Positions 1-8,958 of a stretch of 64,000 nt of DNA are shown in pieces. Below the pieces are notes generated by a model that was not told the DNA's origin, did no database searches, and saw only the letters and a list, made by a program, of their open reading frames with translations. The position numbers were made by a program, and so were the translations under genes. How positions within the stretch are numbered: the stretch's first letter is position 1; each line of letters begins with the position of its first letter. The stretch lies in the IMG/VR virus record IMGVR_UViG_3300043598_000012, positions 1 to 64,000 of that record; one strand, written 5' to 3'. This DNA comes from a virus.

Positions 1-41
1 CCAAGGCTGCTGCCAAGCGGGCTTCTGAAACTCAGCAGTAG
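1..41 (+). CDS. 3' end of a virion-assembly gene (partial)
   Basis: The frame entering at base 3 reads KAAAKRASETQQ and stops at TAG 39-41. Only these C-terminal residues are inside the window, too few to identify the protein. Its place directly before a gp10-like neck gene suggests a head or head-tail connector protein. Confidence 0.45.
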   Translation, partial: KAAAKRASETQQ

Positions 42-51
42 GGTTTAAGTT

Positions 52-429
52 ATGCCGACCGTCAGTCCGCCAAAGGTCTCCATGAGCCTGACGGTCACCT
101 CCAACCATATCCAGCCGATGATGCGGAGGATGCACATTAACGCAGATCTCGCTGCTGGGCGGTCAGCGAGGATCATCGCCAAGGACGCAGCTGATGCTGC
201 ACCGTACCTCACTGGAGCTCTGCAAGAGAGCATCAGGGCCGTCCGGGATGGTGATGGTTGGGTTGTGATCGTGGAAGTGGACTACGGCGGCTACGTCGAG
301 TTCGGGTCGATGTACATGCCCGCCCAACCTTTCCTACTCCCAGCTGCCATGAGGCGGTTCCCGGACTTCGCAGATGATATGAGGAACTCGATCATGTTTG
401 GAGGTGTGGCAGGTGCCATCTTTGGCTGA
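52..429 (+). CDS. HK97 gp10-like head-tail joining (neck) protein
   Basis: 125 aa. The middle and end carry the gp10 family pattern: APYLTGALQESI, then GYVEFGS, then PAQPFLLPAA. In siphoviruses this protein sits between the portal ring and the tail terminator, which matches the next two genes (terminator, tail tube). The ATG at 52 has no clear ribosome site. ATG 82 (MSLTVTSNH), preceded by AAAGG, is an alternative start 10 codons in. Confidence 0.8.
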   Translation: MPTVSPPKVSMSLTVTSNHIQPMMRRMHINADLAAGRSARIIAKDAADAAPYLTGALQESIRAVRDGDGWVVIVEVDYGGYVEFGSMYMPAQPFLLPAAMRRFPDFADDMRNSIMFGGVAGAIFG

Positions 430-859
430 TACCGACTTGACAGACCTTGTGGAGCGTTGGATCTTTCAACGTGTCGAGCCCAATGTCGCAGCTCTAGATG
501 TTCCGATTCCTTCGGACCGAATCACCAAGCAGCCTGTAGGTGGGATAACGCTTCCTGCTGTCAAGTTTACCTACCAGAGCGATGTGGTGACTCGTGGTGT
601 AGGGCTCAATGCTTATTACTTCACGATGTACCACTACGCTGTTCGTGGGGTGACCACAGGAACAGACACAACCATCCTCAACCCCATCTCGGCGGCCATC
701 TACGCATCGCTGGCCGACGTGGTTGATGAGACCGATTACGGGCTCGTCGTCCTCGCTTCCACTTTCTTCAGTCATTTCAGGCTGGAGCATCATGAAGACC
801 AAGAGCGATACGTCGAGCTTGGTGGCATCTACCAGATCCACGCACAACTCAAGGAGTAG
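413..859 (+). CDS. Tail terminator protein (minor capsid/tail completion)
   Basis: 148 aa starting at GTG 413. GGAGGT at 400-405 lies seven bases upstream inside the previous gene, which makes this start better than the upstream TTG 398 or GTG 404. The protein is an alpha/beta protein of the usual terminator length. It lies in the canonical slot between gp10-like and major tail genes, where it would cap the tail tube and attach it to the neck. Assignment rests mainly on position and length; no diagnostic motif was seen. Confidence 0.65.
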   Translation: MPSLADTDLTDLVERWIFQRVEPNVAALDVPIPSDRITKQPVGGITLPAVKFTYQSDVVTRGVGLNAYYFTMYHYAVRGVTTGTDTTILNPISAAIYASLADVVDETDYGLVVLASTFFSHFRLEHHEDQERYVELGGIYQIHAQLKE

Positions 860-865
860 CCAGCC

Positions 866-1849
866 ATGGCAGAAAGAGCAGCAATTACCCAGGGTGTCCA
901 GATCGGCGTGGAGAGCACGTCGGGCACCGCCGTGGCTGCCAACCGGCGTCTGCGGTCGATCGGCATCGAGCCGAACCCCCAGGCCAACATCGACACCTTC
1001 CGTCCTCCGGGCCAGAAGTACGCCGCGCTGACGGCGCTCGGCAAGGAGTGGATGGAGTTTGGCCTCAGCGGTCGCCCCAGTTACAACGAGCTCCAGTACG
1101 TGTTGGCTTCGATCTTGGGCAACACCGTCATCAGCACGCCCGTGGGTGCGACGGATGCTCGCAAGTGGGCCTTCGGCTCCAACACGTTCTCCGAGGACGC
1201 AGTGGAAACCATGACGGTGGAGCAGGGCGGATCTGTTCGTGCGCACCGCTTCGCCTACGGGCTCGTGACTGAGGCCTCGCTCGCCATCAGCCGAGACGCT
1301 GTGGAACTTGGTGGCTCCGGTATCGGTCGTCGCATCGAGGACGACATCACGCTCACGGCGGCCCCCACGAGCTTCCCTCTGGTTCCCATCCTGGGCAACC
1401 AGATGGACGTCTATGCGGACGGTGACTTCGCTGACATCGGAGACACCAAGCTGGGCAGGCTCCTGAGCTGCAACTGGAGCCTGAGCTCGCGGTTCAACCC
1501 GCTCTGGATCATCGACTCCTCGCAGCCGAGCTTCATCACGCACGTGGAGAACGAGCCTGGCCTCTCGTTCGAGATGATCGTCGAGGCTGATGAGGAGGGT
1601 ATGGCCTACCTCACGCAGCTGAGGGCTTCCGGGCGCTCATTCATCAAGATCAAGGCCACCGGCCCCATCATCGAGGCGGCCATCCCCTACAGCCTCAACC
1701 TGAACATGGCGGGCGAGATCGGCGCCATGGGCGGCTTCTCTGACCAGGATGGCGTCTACGCTGTCGGCTGGACCTTCAGTGGAGTCGACGACAGCGACAT
1801 GGGCAACGCCGTCAACGCAGAGCTCATCAACAAGGTCGCGGCCTTCTAG
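866..1849 (+). CDS. Major tail (tube) protein
   Basis: 327 aa, ATG preceded by AAGGAG at 851-856. The N terminus (AERAAITQGVQIGVESTSGT) and the repeated beta-strand character resemble actinophage and TP901-like tail tube proteins. It is followed by the chaperone pair and tape measure, the fixed siphovirus order. It should polymerise as rings around the tape measure to form the tail tube. Confidence 0.85.
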   Translation: MAERAAITQGVQIGVESTSGTAVAANRRLRSIGIEPNPQANIDTFRPPGQKYAALTALGKEWMEFGLSGRPSYNELQYVLASILGNTVISTPVGATDARKWAFGSNTFSEDAVETMTVEQGGSVRAHRFAYGLVTEASLAISRDAVELGGSGIGRRIEDDITLTAAPTSFPLVPILGNQMDVYADGDFADIGDTKLGRLLSCNWSLSSRFNPLWIIDSSQPSFITHVENEPGLSFEMIVEADEEGMAYLTQLRASGRSFIKIKATGPIIEAAIPYSLNLNMAGEIGAMGGFSDQDGVYAVGWTFSGVDDSDMGNAVNAELINKVAAF

Positions 1850-1895
1850 GCCGAGAGCAACAACAAGAAGCCAACGCAGTTAGGAGCAGCCAGCA

Positions 1896-2225
1896 ATGAA
1901 GCTCAGTACCGTCAAGTCTGAGAGGAAGCCGCTCACGATCCCATTCGAGGAGATGGGTGACGAGCTCCACATCGTCTACGTCCCAGGTGCCTTGACTCCA
2001 GAGGTCGAGGATCAGGTGATGGAGGCGCTGGAACAGCCGGGACAGGGCGCCTTCCTGACCGGCTTCATCACCAAGCTCATCGAGTCGTGGGACCTCCTCG
2101 ACGACGACGAGCAGCCCATCCCTCTGACACCTGGAGGGCTCAGGTCCATCCCCATCAACTTCCTCGGGGTCCTCTTGACCAAGATCAGGGAGGACATGAA
2201 TCCGGGGGAAGACAAGGGCGACTGA
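1896..2225 (+). CDS. Tail assembly chaperone G (unshifted product)
   Basis: 109 aa, acidic, ribosome site TTAGGAG upstream. It is the upstream member of the G/GT chaperone pair that coats the tape measure protein before tube assembly. Identification is from position between major tail and tape measure genes, size, and the overlapping frame that extends it (next entry). Confidence 0.8.
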   Translation: MKLSTVKSERKPLTIPFEEMGDELHIVYVPGALTPEVEDQVMEALEQPGQGAFLTGFITKLIESWDLLDDDEQPIPLTPGGLRSIPINFLGVLLTKIREDMNPGEDKGD

Positions 2226-2443
2226 TTGCCCGGTGGATCGTCACCGGTGAGGGCTATCCTCCGGGATGGTATCTCAGCATGAAAGCCGCTTCATTCCTAG
2301 GAGTACCAGTCTGGACGCTCCACGAGGAGGTACCGATCGTCTGGCGTAACCGAGCTCTCACCGCTATCCGTGCAGAGGGCGATGCGCACAGGCAGCAGAA
2401 AAATTGGGAGCAAGCCAAGAGTGACTGGGCTAGTAAGAATTGA
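1896..2443 (+). CDS. Tail assembly chaperone GT, made by -1 ribosomal frameshift
   Basis: A second open frame, one base back, runs through the stop of G to TGA 2441-2443 and has no good start of its own. A G-run followed by A (GGGGGAA at 2204-2210) lies just before the G stop and is the likely slip site. Shifting there gives about 182 aa, the added part reading RQGRLIARWIVTGEG onward. This is the conserved siphovirus strategy; the exact slip codon is inferred, and A-site re-pairing at GAA is not ideal. Confidence 0.75.
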
Positions 2444-2456
2444 GGAGGGTCGATAG

Positions 2457-5400
2457 GTGCAAGGCATCTCACTGACGACCCTCCTCATTCACGTCAAAAC
2501 GGACGTGAATAAGGCCATTGGTGATCTCGCTCGGTTGGACGCCAAGGTTAAGGGCAGCTCCATTGTCGGTGGAGCTGCTGCCAAGGCTACCGGCTATGCT
2601 GTAGTGGCGGCGCTTGGCTATAGCGCGAAGGCGTTCATCGATTTCGATGCTGAGATGACTGAGTCTATCGCCATAATGGGCAACGTCTCTGACGCCATGC
2701 GTGATAAACTTGAGAAGGGTGCCCGTGACGTAGCGGCCACTACAACTTTCTCAGCCAAGAAGGCTGCTGAAGCCTACTTCTTCTTGGCGAGCTCTGGCTT
2801 GAATGCCACAGAGGCATTGGCGGCTATGCCTGCTGTGGCCAAGTTTGCCCAGGCAGGCATGTTCGATCTGGCCACTGCTACTGAGTACTTGGTTGATGCT
2901 CAGGCTGCGCTGGGTCTTAGCGTTAAGAACGATGCTATCAAGAACATGGAGAACATGGTCCGAGTCTCGGACGTGTTGGTCAAGGCTAACATCCTCTCAA
3001 ACGCCACAGTCGAGCAACTCGCAGACTCTCTCACCAACAAGGCTGGCGGTGCCCTACGCATCGTCGGCAAGGACATCGAGGAGGGCACTGCGGTTCTCGC
3101 TGCCTTTGCCAAGACTGGGTTGAAGGGGCAGGCAGCCGGTACGGCGCTCTACATCATCCTTCGAGATCTTCAAACCGCTGCCATCAAGAATGGTGACGAG
3201 TTTAAGAAGTTCGGCATCAGCGTGTACGACTCTACCGGCAACATGCGCAACATGGCAGACATCATCGGGGACTTGGAGGGTGCCTTCGAGGGAATGTCTG
3301 ACAAGGAGAAGCGAGCTACTCTACGCATGCTCGGCTTCCAGGATCGCTCCATCGCTTCCCTTCAGACCCTGATTGGGTTGAGTGGCGAGATCCGGAACTA
3401 TGAGAAGGAACTTCGTAATGCTGGGGGCACTACTGAGACCATCGCTAAGAAGCAGCTGGAGTCTTTCAAGAACCAGTTGATTCTGATCTGGCACCGCACC
3501 CAGAACCTTGCCATCCTGCTTGGCTCTTGGCTCGTACCCAAGCTCTTCGAAGCTGGAGCTGCTGTACACGACTTGGCCGACAAGGTCGTAGCCTTGCTGC
3601 GCGGGCCGTTCGGCACCATGGGTGACATCATTCACAAGATTCGGGATGCCTTCGGATCACTAGCAGGACCCTACGGGGTGGCTGGGTTCGCAGTCATCCT
3701 TGATGACCTGGTTGGCGGTGAGGGACGTTACATCGGGTTCTTCACCAACGTTGGGGATGTCATTATGGATGTCTTTAACTTCATCAAGCGCAACTGGGAG
3801 CCGATCAAGGTCGTGTTCTTGGGGCTTTTCGGCGGAGCTGCCGTCAGCATCTTGATTGCTTGGGCTGCCGCCTTGGCGGGACCTGTGGTGGGGGCAGTCG
3901 TTCTGCTAGGCTCCATCCTGGCCTCTCCCATCGCTTTGCTGGGGGCTCTGGCCGCTGGCCTCTACTACGCCTACACGGAAGTTGAGGGGTTCAGGAAGGC
4001 TGTAGATGGGGCTGCTCGTTGGGTGCGGGACACTCTCATCCCAGCTCTATCCGATTTTACCGATTGGGTTATCAAGACAGGCACACCTACTGTGCGAGCC
4101 TTTGCTGAATTCATCATTGGTGCTTGGAGGAGTGTGGCGACGTGGGCAGTGGAGAACTGGGGGTTGATCAAGGAGACGTTCCAGAAGGGCGTTAACACTG
4201 TAATCATTCTTGGTAAGTTTATGGTTAAGGTGTTGCAGGCTACTTGGAAAGCCTTTGGAGACAACATTGTTCGCCACATTCAGATAGTGTGGCGGCTTGT
4301 TACCGGCATTTTTGATGCAGCTCTCGATGTTATCTTGGGCCTCTACACGGTATTCATGGGTGTGTTCACAGGCAACTGGAGTAAGGCCTGGGATGGGGTC
4401 AGGCAGGTGTTTAGAGGTGTGTGGGGAGGCATCACCAACATATTCCGTGCCGCATGGGACACGCTGCTCAACATCCTTGACGTTGGGCTATCTGGTCTTC
4501 GTCTCATCTGGGATGTCGCCTGGGAGGGTCTCAAGGACGTTGTGCCCGGTTCCTTGCGAGCTGTGAGGGATTTGTTGTGGAGGTTCTTCGAGGAACTCCC
4601 TGGTAAGCTCGGGCGCCAATTTATCAACGTTCGCAACTGGCTTTACGACTTTGGCTTCAATCTGATTAAGGGATTTCTTCGGGGCGCCAAGGCAGCCTTC
4701 GTTAATGTGTTGACTTGGTTTGGTGGACTTTCTGCCAAGATTGCCATGAAGCTTCAAGACGCCACTGCTTGGATTTTCGATGAGGGCGACGATACCATGA
4801 AGGGGTTTCTAGCTGGCGTAGAAGAAGGTGCCGAAGATGTAACGACATGGTTCACTGAACTCCCCGCCAAGGTAGTGGGCTGGACGGGTGACGCTGGTGA
4901 ATGGTTGGTGACCGCTGGTAGTGACGCCATGATCGGTTTCTTCAAGGGAGTGAGCAACTACTTCCAGGACACAGTTGTCCCCTGGTTCATAGACCTCCCC
5001 AACAAGGCTGGTAGGTGGCTCACAAACACTGCCGAGTGGTTCCGTGAGGATGGTTTGGAAGCCGCCAAGGGGTTCCTACTGGGGGTGTGGGAGTTCATAG
5101 ACAACGAAGTTGTTCCTTGGTTTATGGATCTTCCCCACAAGTTGCAGGAGTGGATTCCCAATGCTATTGCTTGGCTTCAGGATGATGGCCTAAAAGTGAT
5201 GAAGGGACTACTGATCGGGTTGGGCATTGGAGCTTTGCTGGTCGGAGCTTTCTTCTTGGCCTTGCCGGGGATAGTTCTGTTGGGATTGGCAGCTGTCTTC
5301 ATTGCAGCCATGATCGGCGTCGCTCAGGCGTTGTTCAATGGGTTTGTTAGAGGGTTGGCGGCAGCCTTGCCAATTGCCATCAGGTGGTTCAAGAAGGTAC

Positions 5401-5996
5401 CGAGAGCCATTCTTGATGGGCTGGGCGAGTACTGGAATTGGCTAGTCCATGCTGGCAAGATGGTTGTGCAGGGGTTCATAGACGGTATGAAGAGCATGGG
5501 CAGAAAGCTTTGGGAGACCGCCACCGGTATGGCTAAGACGGTTATCGATGCCGTCACCAATCCACTGAGCATCCTCTCACCCTCCAAACTGTTTCATCAG
5601 TTTGGTGTCTATACTGCGCAGGGGTTCATCGACGGCATTAACTCGATGTCTTCTAAGGTGGACAGGGCTGTCGATGCCATGTTGACCATCCCCAAGAGAA
5701 ACAGGTTTGTGTTCCCTGTGCGTGACGTGTCCATTCCGCGCTCGTCTGCCAGCAACTTGGAGCCGTTGCGTAGGGCTGTGGCTCATCAGAGCATCTACCA
5801 ATATGGCGGAGGGGTTGGTGGTTCGCCCCTCGCTGGCGCAGCGCCTGGTGGTGACCTGGTGAGCCAGAGAGCTCTTGAGGAGATTGTGGCGCGTCTGATG
5901 CAGCACGCTAAGCCCAACGTCGACATGAAGGTGGACATGAAGGAGACCAAGGATCCGATGCTGGTCGGCGCAGAGCTTGCTTGGAACCTCAAGTGA
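2457..5996 (+). CDS. Tape measure protein
   Basis: 1179 aa, GTG start after GAGGAGGG. It is the longest gene of the window. Residues about 55-300 resemble the TP901-type tape-measure core (AEMTESIAIMGNVSD). Hydrophobic membrane-like stretches lie near 450-505 and 915-960. Tryptophan-rich modules of about 40-45 residues (VVPWFIDLPNK, VVPWFMDLPHK) repeat around 800-900. The C terminus has the common SPSK motif near residue 1040. It sets tail length and is ejected with DNA. Overlaps the Dit start by four bases. Confidence 0.95.
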   Translation: MQGISLTTLLIHVKTDVNKAIGDLARLDAKVKGSSIVGGAAAKATGYAVVAALGYSAKAFIDFDAEMTESIAIMGNVSDAMRDKLEKGARDVAATTTFSAKKAAEAYFFLASSGLNATEALAAMPAVAKFAQAGMFDLATATEYLVDAQAALGLSVKNDAIKNMENMVRVSDVLVKANILSNATVEQLADSLTNKAGGALRIVGKDIEEGTAVLAAFAKTGLKGQAAGTALYIILRDLQTAAIKNGDEFKKFGISVYDSTGNMRNMADIIGDLEGAFEGMSDKEKRATLRMLGFQDRSIASLQTLIGLSGEIRNYEKELRNAGGTTETIAKKQLESFKNQLILIWHRTQNLAILLGSWLVPKLFEAGAAVHDLADKVVALLRGPFGTMGDIIHKIRDAFGSLAGPYGVAGFAVILDDLVGGEGRYIGFFTNVGDVIMDVFNFIKRNWEPIKVVFLGLFGGAAVSILIAWAAALAGPVVGAVVLLGSILASPIALLGALAAGLYYAYTEVEGFRKAVDGAARWVRDTLIPALSDFTDWVIKTGTPTVRAFAEFIIGAWRSVATWAVENWGLIKETFQKGVNTVIILGKFMVKVLQATWKAFGDNIVRHIQIVWRLVTGIFDAALDVILGLYTVFMGVFTGNWSKAWDGVRQVFRGVWGGITNIFRAAWDTLLNILDVGLSGLRLIWDVAWEGLKDVVPGSLRAVRDLLWRFFEELPGKLGRQFINVRNWLYDFGFNLIKGFLRGAKAAFVNVLTWFGGLSAKIAMKLQDATAWIFDEGDDTMKGFLAGVEEGAEDVTTWFTELPAKVVGWTGDAGEWLVTAGSDAMIGFFKGVSNYFQDTVVPWFIDLPNKAGRWLTNTAEWFREDGLEAAKGFLLGVWEFIDNEVVPWFMDLPHKLQEWIPNAIAWLQDDGLKVMKGLLIGLGIGALLVGAFFLALPGIVLLGLAAVFIAAMIGVAQALFNGFVRGLAAALPIAIRWFKKVPRAILDGLGEYWNWLVHAGKMVVQGFIDGMKSMGRKLWETATGMAKTVIDAVTNPLSILSPSKLFHQFGVYTAQGFIDGINSMSSKVDRAVDAMLTIPKRNRFVFPVRDVSIPRSSASNLEPLRRAVAHQSIYQYGGGVGGSPLAGAAPGGDLVSQRALEEIVARLMQHAKPNVDMKVDMKETKDPMLVGAELAWNLK

Positions 5997-6733
5997 GTGG
6001 GCTCCAGGTCACCTTGGGTGGTGTCACCTTCAACAACGGGACGCCAGATGCCAACGGTTGTACTTGGTGGATGGACCGCTTCGATGGCTGGGATTCACCT
6101 GAGCTCCGCCAGGTGCTCCTGGATCCGACTGGGACTCAAGGTTCTGTTGTCGCATCGTCCACTCTGGCTCCTAGGGGCTTGATCGTAGGTGGGACGGTCA
6201 AGGCGCCCAACGACACTGCTTTCTGGCAGGCCTACGGTAAGCTCAGTCTGATATCCAACAACCTATTCACCACCAGAGACATGACGGTTGTTGAGGTGCC
6301 CACCACAAAGCGGGTGTCGTTTGTCCGCGGCGGGAAGGTGCGTAAGGAGATTAAGCCTGGACGAGTTGACTTTGAGATTCCTCTCTTGGCACCGGATCCA
6401 CGCAAGTACAACGACACTGAGGACACGGCTGCGCTCGCAGGCACCATCACCAATGAGGGTGACTTCGAGACTCACCCCACACTGACGCTGACTGCTGGCG
6501 GAGACTACACCATCACCAACACCACCCAAGGCGCTGGAGCTTCTTTGGTGATCGTTGGAGCTCCTGTTGGTGCTGTGGTGGACATGAAGCTACGGACGGT
6601 GCTGCTCGGCGCCGTCGACTACTACTCCACTGTTCAGCCACAGTCAATCTGGTGGACTCTGTTGCCGGGCGCTAACATCATCACTAAGAGCGGTGGTGCT
6701 GCCAGCATCACCTGGAGGGACGCATGGATCTGA
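5993..6733 (+). CDS. Distal tail protein (Dit)
   Basis: 246 aa from GTG 5993, which overlaps the tape measure stop (GTGA). Dit forms the hub linking tail tube and tip. Supporting features: location right after the tape measure, an N-terminal half with IVGGTVKAPNDTAFW (belt-domain-like), and a C-terminal galectin-like beta-rich half. TTG 5981 would add four residues but lies further into the upstream gene. Confidence 0.75.
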   Translation: MSGLQVTLGGVTFNNGTPDANGCTWWMDRFDGWDSPELRQVLLDPTGTQGSVVASSTLAPRGLIVGGTVKAPNDTAFWQAYGKLSLISNNLFTTRDMTVVEVPTTKRVSFVRGGKVRKEIKPGRVDFEIPLLAPDPRKYNDTEDTAALAGTITNEGDFETHPTLTLTAGGDYTITNTTQGAGASLVIVGAPVGAVVDMKLRTVLLGAVDYYSTVQPQSIWWTLLPGANIITKSGGAASITWRDAWI

Positions 6734-6750
6734 CAGGGAAGGTGCTGTAG

Positions 6751-7134
6751 ATGGCCAAGAGTGACTATCTCGAGAAGAAGGTTCTCGACCATGTGTTGCG
6801 GGTGGCGGCCTTCACCCAGCCTCCAGCCAACTACGTTGCGCTCTACACTACTGCAACGACGGACGCTGGTGGCGGCACTGAGGTCACGGGCGGCTCCTAT
6901 GCTCGTCAGACAGCCACCTTTGCAGCAGCCACTTCTGGAGCGGGTGCAACGAGCAACTCCAGCTCGATCAACTTTCCCAACATGCCAGCGTGCACAGTGA
7001 CGTACGTCGCCATCTGGGACGCGGTGACGGCCGGCAACTTGCTCTACCATGGCCCCTTGACCGCACCGCAGGTCATTGCCGCTGGCACCACATTCAACTT
7101 CGCCATCGGCGAGCTTGATGTGACGGAGTCGTAG
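6751..7134 (+). CDS. Small minor tail/tip protein
   Basis: 127 aa, GGGAAGG upstream. It contains the pattern ALYTTATTDAGGGTEVTGGSY followed by ARQTATF, recurrent in small phage tail-tip proteins that cap or bridge fibres. Directly abuts the next gene (TAG then ATG). Function is assigned by family likeness and neighbourhood only. Confidence 0.6.
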   Translation: MAKSDYLEKKVLDHVLRVAAFTQPPANYVALYTTATTDAGGGTEVTGGSYARQTATFAAATSGAGATSNSSSINFPNMPACTVTYVAIWDAVTAGNLLYHGPLTAPQVIAAGTTFNFAIGELDVTES

Positions 7135-7749
7135 ATGGCCAACGAACTGAGGATCTATGCGAACTTCACGGGTGGCAGGATCGATGTAGATCTTGCAAGT
7201 GGCGGCACAACGATTTCTTCGCCGGGGTTTGCGTCCCTGCCGGTTGTCGATGCAACAAACCACATGCTCATCGTTCTTGATCCAGATGGTCGAACAGGGG
7301 CACCACAGGTAGTCAGGTGCACGGCACACACTGCTGCCGCAACAACGATCACAGTCGAAACGGCTGCGGTAGATGGGACAACTGCCCGAGCACACAAGGC
7401 TGGTGCGATCTGGACACATGGGACCGTTGCGAGTGATGTTGGGAAGTATTCCAGACAAGGTGGTTCCGCAACTGATTGGGATGTGTCTGGAACAACCCTT
7501 CGCTCGATTCCGGGTCAGCCACGGATTGAGATGGGTGTGTGGGACTTCGCAGCACTCGGTACAAAGGCCATCGCGTTCAGCACTGCGTTCGCAGACAAGC
7601 CCCTTGTGCTTGTCAGTTTTGGAGATGCCATCACAAACGGTCGAAGCGTTGTGAGAGCGGACTCCGTAAGTGCTACCGGCTTTGACCTGATTCTTGACAA
7701 CACCACAGCGGCAGGAGCAACCGTCCGATGGATGGCTGTTGGCAACTAG
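7135..7749 (+). CDS. Minor tail protein, putative receptor-binding accessory
   Basis: 204 aa, starting on the base after the previous stop. The C-terminal part (KPLVLVSFGDAI ... GATVRWMAVG) looks like the compact beta-sandwich ends of phage fibre and H-type-lectin-like domains. The N-terminal part has FASLPVVDATNHM and a putative beta-prism. A structural role at the tip is inferred from its place between Dit and the Gp37-like protein. Confidence 0.5.
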   Translation: MANELRIYANFTGGRIDVDLASGGTTISSPGFASLPVVDATNHMLIVLDPDGRTGAPQVVRCTAHTAAATTITVETAAVDGTTARAHKAGAIWTHGTVASDVGKYSRQGGSATDWDVSGTTLRSIPGQPRIEMGVWDFAALGTKAIAFSTAFADKPLVLVSFGDAITNGRSVVRADSVSATGFDLILDNTTAAGATVRWMAVGN

Positions 7750-7762
7750 GCTTGGAGCGTAA

Positions 7763-8275
7763 ATGACTTATCCACGGCATCAACTTTCACGAGCATTCCG
7801 GTACCTAACCAACAGCGCCGGTCATATCACGGTCAACACTCCAGCAAACACATGGCAGGAGTTGGCGGCGGAATCGGGTGGACCTGGCACTGGCGTCTTT
7901 GATCTGACCATCGAGGCAGAAGTTGGAGATGTGATCGAGGGTGGGTTCCAAGCCCTGATCTCCAACTCAACGCCAGACCTTTATATGGACATCAAAACGA
8001 TCGTGGCTGGGGCACCTGTCGGGAGTTTTGTTGCACAGGGTGCAACTAGTGCTACCGCACCGCCTTGTGGCCCTTGGTTTGCACCTGCGTCCACCTACCA
8101 GCGATTTGTTGGCTCCCATTTCTACACGATCTTGTCGGGAGACATAGCAACGGGGAGAGTTACCTTCCGACCATATGCGATGGGGTTGTCGGCGACGAAC
8201 CGTCTAGTCTTTGCCAACACTGATACAGGTTTCATGTTCTACGTGAAGAACCTCGGCCCTCCTGATCCGGAGTAG
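7763..8275 (+). CDS. Minor tail protein of unknown fold
   Basis: 170 aa, ATG after GGAGCGTAA. The protein is beta-rich with no motif I recognise. It sits in the run of small adhesion-type proteins. It could decorate the tail tip or be a fibre subunit. Confidence 0.5.
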   Translation: MTYPRHQLSRAFRYLTNSAGHITVNTPANTWQELAAESGGPGTGVFDLTIEAEVGDVIEGGFQALISNSTPDLYMDIKTIVAGAPVGSFVAQGATSATAPPCGPWFAPASTYQRFVGSHFYTILSGDIATGRVTFRPYAMGLSATNRLVFANTDTGFMFYVKNLGPPDPE

Positions 8276-8277
8276 AT

Positions 8278-8958
8278 GTGACACTTCTTCATCAGGTTGT
8301 TCGGGCTGACACTCCGGCTGTCTACTGGCCGTTTGACGAGTTGGCTGATGGTGCTGTCTGTCGTGACCAGAGCGGGAACGGCCGTAATGGCACTGAGGTT
8401 GCGACGGGTGCTTCACTTGCGTCAACAGGGATAGTCCCAGGACATCCGAAGTCGTGTGTGAATGTCGGTGATGGTTATTGGTCTTTCGCAAATGTTGCTG
8501 CGCTAGATGTTGGAACTGGCGACTTCACTCATGAGATTTGGCTCAAGATAACTAACACGACAGCAAACTACGTTGAGATCGCAAGCCGTGATAGTTCTGC
8601 TACCGGCAACGGACAAATCCTCAACCTCAACATCACTACGGGTGGAGTCGGGGTGTGGTGCGGTGGCACAGCACTCAATTGTCCGACTCGTATTTCTGAT
8701 GATCGTCTTCATCATGTCATTTTTCGACGTATCGCCGGAGTTGTTTCTGTTTTTGTGGATGGAGTGCAGGATGGAACTGTAGCGGCGGCTGGTGGAACTG
8801 ATGTTGCTGCTAGACCGCTGCGTGTAGGCGTTGCTGACGGCACGTATGCAAGGCCGCTTGGCAGATGGGCACACTATGCCTACTACACGACAGGGTTGAC
8901 GGACGCACAGGTTCTTGTTCACTACCGCGCTGGCTTGCGAGACGGTGTGTCGTACTGA
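8278..8958 (+). CDS. LamG/concanavalin-like minor tail protein
   Basis: 226 aa from GTG 8278. The pattern VYWPFDE, DQSGNGRNGTEV, DFTHEIWLKI, HHVIFRR and VFVDGVQDG follows the jelly-roll repeats of LamG-like carbohydrate-binding domains, which span nearly the whole protein. Probably binds cell-surface sugars. The last base of the stop is shared with the next start (TGATG). Confidence 0.75.
   Translation: MTLLHQVVRADTPAVYWPFDELADGAVCRDQSGNGRNGTEVATGASLASTGIVPGHPKSCVNVGDGYWSFANVAALDVGTGDFTHEIWLKITNTTANYVEIASRDSSATGNGQILNLNITTGGVGVWCGGTALNCPTRISDDRLHHVIFRRIAGVVSVFVDGVQDGTVAAAGGTDVAARPLRVGVADGTYARPLGRWAHYAYYTTGLTDAQVLVHYRAGLRDGVSY

Noticed and set aside
494-1543. Long minus-strand open frame (349 codons) across the tail terminator and major tail genes
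   Set aside because: It mirrors two well supported plus-strand genes, has Arg/His/Val-rich shadow composition and no ribosome site.
6634-7458. Minus-strand frame of 274 codons over Dit and minor tail genes
   Set aside because: Antisense shadow, cysteine and arginine rich, no start signal, and it crosses two unrelated plus-strand genes.
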